6,960 nucleotides of DNA from Clostridiaceae bacterium AF10-41 (GTDB taxonomy: Bacteria > Bacillota > Clostridia > Clostridiales > Clostridiaceae), in assembly GCA_027686065.1 (NCBI GenBank), contig JAQCTH010000113.1, positions 1 to 6,960 of the forward strand, read 5' to 3'. Positions within the stretch are counted from its first letter, which is position 1. Every line of letters begins with the position of its first letter. The translations under genes were made by a program, and so were the position numbers. Below, piece after piece: positions 6,532 through 6,960 of the stretch. The notes beneath the pieces are model-generated. The model did no database searches, was not told the DNA's origin, and saw only the letters and a list, made by a program, of their open reading frames with translations.

Positions 6532-6950
6532 AAACTAAGAAAAAGGCATATGCTTTTCTTGAAAGTTTAATAATCTTTATGTTTGTTCTTGTAATGGCAA
6601 ACTTATCTATAAAAGTGATATCTAAAAACTATTTAAAATCTCAGAATTTTTCAACTTATGAAGATTTAAAAAGTTTAGAAGCAGAAGAAGAAAAAATTCT
6701 AGAAATAATTAATATTAAATCGCAAGGTGAAAGCATAAATAAAGAATCCCTTGTAGAGGCAGTAAAAAAAGAAAAGAATATGAAATATCCAGAATTAAAG
6801 AATATTGAATTTACTTATGAAAATAGTGAATATTTTATAAAAAGAAAGAAAAGTAACTCTACTATGTATATTGAACTTATAGAAAAAAAGTTTGAAGATA
6901 AAAATATATTTATGCCTACACATTATAAAACAAAATATATAATTAATTAG
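6522..6950 (+). CDS. Prepilin-like protein, fourth in the cluster (GspK/ComGG position)
   Basis: The protein has 142 residues. The N-terminus MFIKTKKKA|YAFLESLIIF is a class III prepilin signal with a 9-residue leader, Ala at -1, Tyr at +1 and Glu14 at +5, then a hydrophobic helix to about residue 32. The rest is highly charged, Lys/Glu-rich and probably helical around residues 45-85 (EDLKSLEAEEEKILE), with a short strand-like C-terminal part. It occupies the K position after H-, I- and J-like genes. It is far smaller than GspK (about 300 residues), lacks the large GspK insertion, and keeps a +5 Glu that GspK proteins typically lack. ComGG or an unclassified minor pilin is therefore an equal alternative. 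GAGAGAG is 4 nt and AAGGGGG 13 nt before the ATG. The start overlaps the preceding gene by 10 nt. Confidence 0.75.
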   Translation: MFIKTKKKAYAFLESLIIFMFVLVMANLSIKVISKNYLKSQNFSTYEDLKSLEAEEEKILEIINIKSQGESINKESLVEAVKKEKNMKYPELKNIEFTYENSEYFIKRKKSNSTMYIELIEKKFEDKNIFMPTHYKTKYIIN

Positions 6951-6960
6951 GAGTTAAAAT
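6949..6960 (+). promoter_or_regulatory. Ribosome binding site of the next operon gene, cut by the right edge
   Basis: AGGAG (6949-6953) begins within the TAG stop of the fourth pilin-like gene and is followed by TTAAA and then AT as the last two bases. If the next base is G, an ATG would start at 6959 with a 5-nt spacer. No terminator lies in between, so the operon very probably continues rightward. Confidence 0.6.

Overview
The window looks like chromosomal DNA from a low-GC Firmicute, most likely Clostridium or a close relative. The evidence is very AT-rich DNA with A/T-ending codons throughout, strong AGGAGG-type ribosome binding sites, occasional GTG starts, and a clostridial-type set of proteins. 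No sequence search was possible, so all family calls come from motifs read by eye.

Region 1 (1-807). The 5' portion of a NFACT-family ribosome quality-control gene (rqcH, also called fibronectin-binding protein A/YloA) runs leftward off the window edge. It has its own extended -10 promoter. The same ~100 bp gap carries the start signals of the rightward dapF gene, so the two genes are divergent.

Region 2 (808-2670). dapF encodes diaminopimelate epimerase, for lysine and peptidoglycan synthesis. Sixteen bases later comes a predicted membrane lipoprotein with weak beta-propeller-like character and no assignable function. A strong intrinsic terminator that begins inside the lipoprotein stop codon closes this unit.

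Region 3 (2671-6960). A tightly packed operon encodes a type IV pilus/type II secretion/Com-pilus-like machine. It has an assembly ATPase (GspE/PilB/ComGA type), a polytopic platform protein (GspF/PilC/ComGB type), and four consecutive small proteins that each start with a class III (prepilin) signal and a +5 glutamate. By order and signature the four resemble the minor pseudopilins H (FimT/ComGD), I, J and K. Every junction from the ATPase through the fourth pilin-like gene overlaps (29, 4, 4, 41 and 10 nt), which suggests translational coupling. A ribosome binding site at the right edge shows that the operon continues.

The operon would supply the motor, the platform and what looks like a tip-initiation complex of a pilus or pseudopilus. 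No obvious major pilin, prepilin peptidase or retraction ATPase lies in the window. The most noteworthy points are the apparent absence of a G/ComGC-type major pilin between F and the minor pilins, the non-Gly residues (Ala, Cys, Ala) before the cleavage site in three of four prepilins, and a 19-bp-spaced direct repeat just upstream of the ATPase gene. No tRNA, rRNA, CRISPR array, insertion sequence or phage gene was seen.
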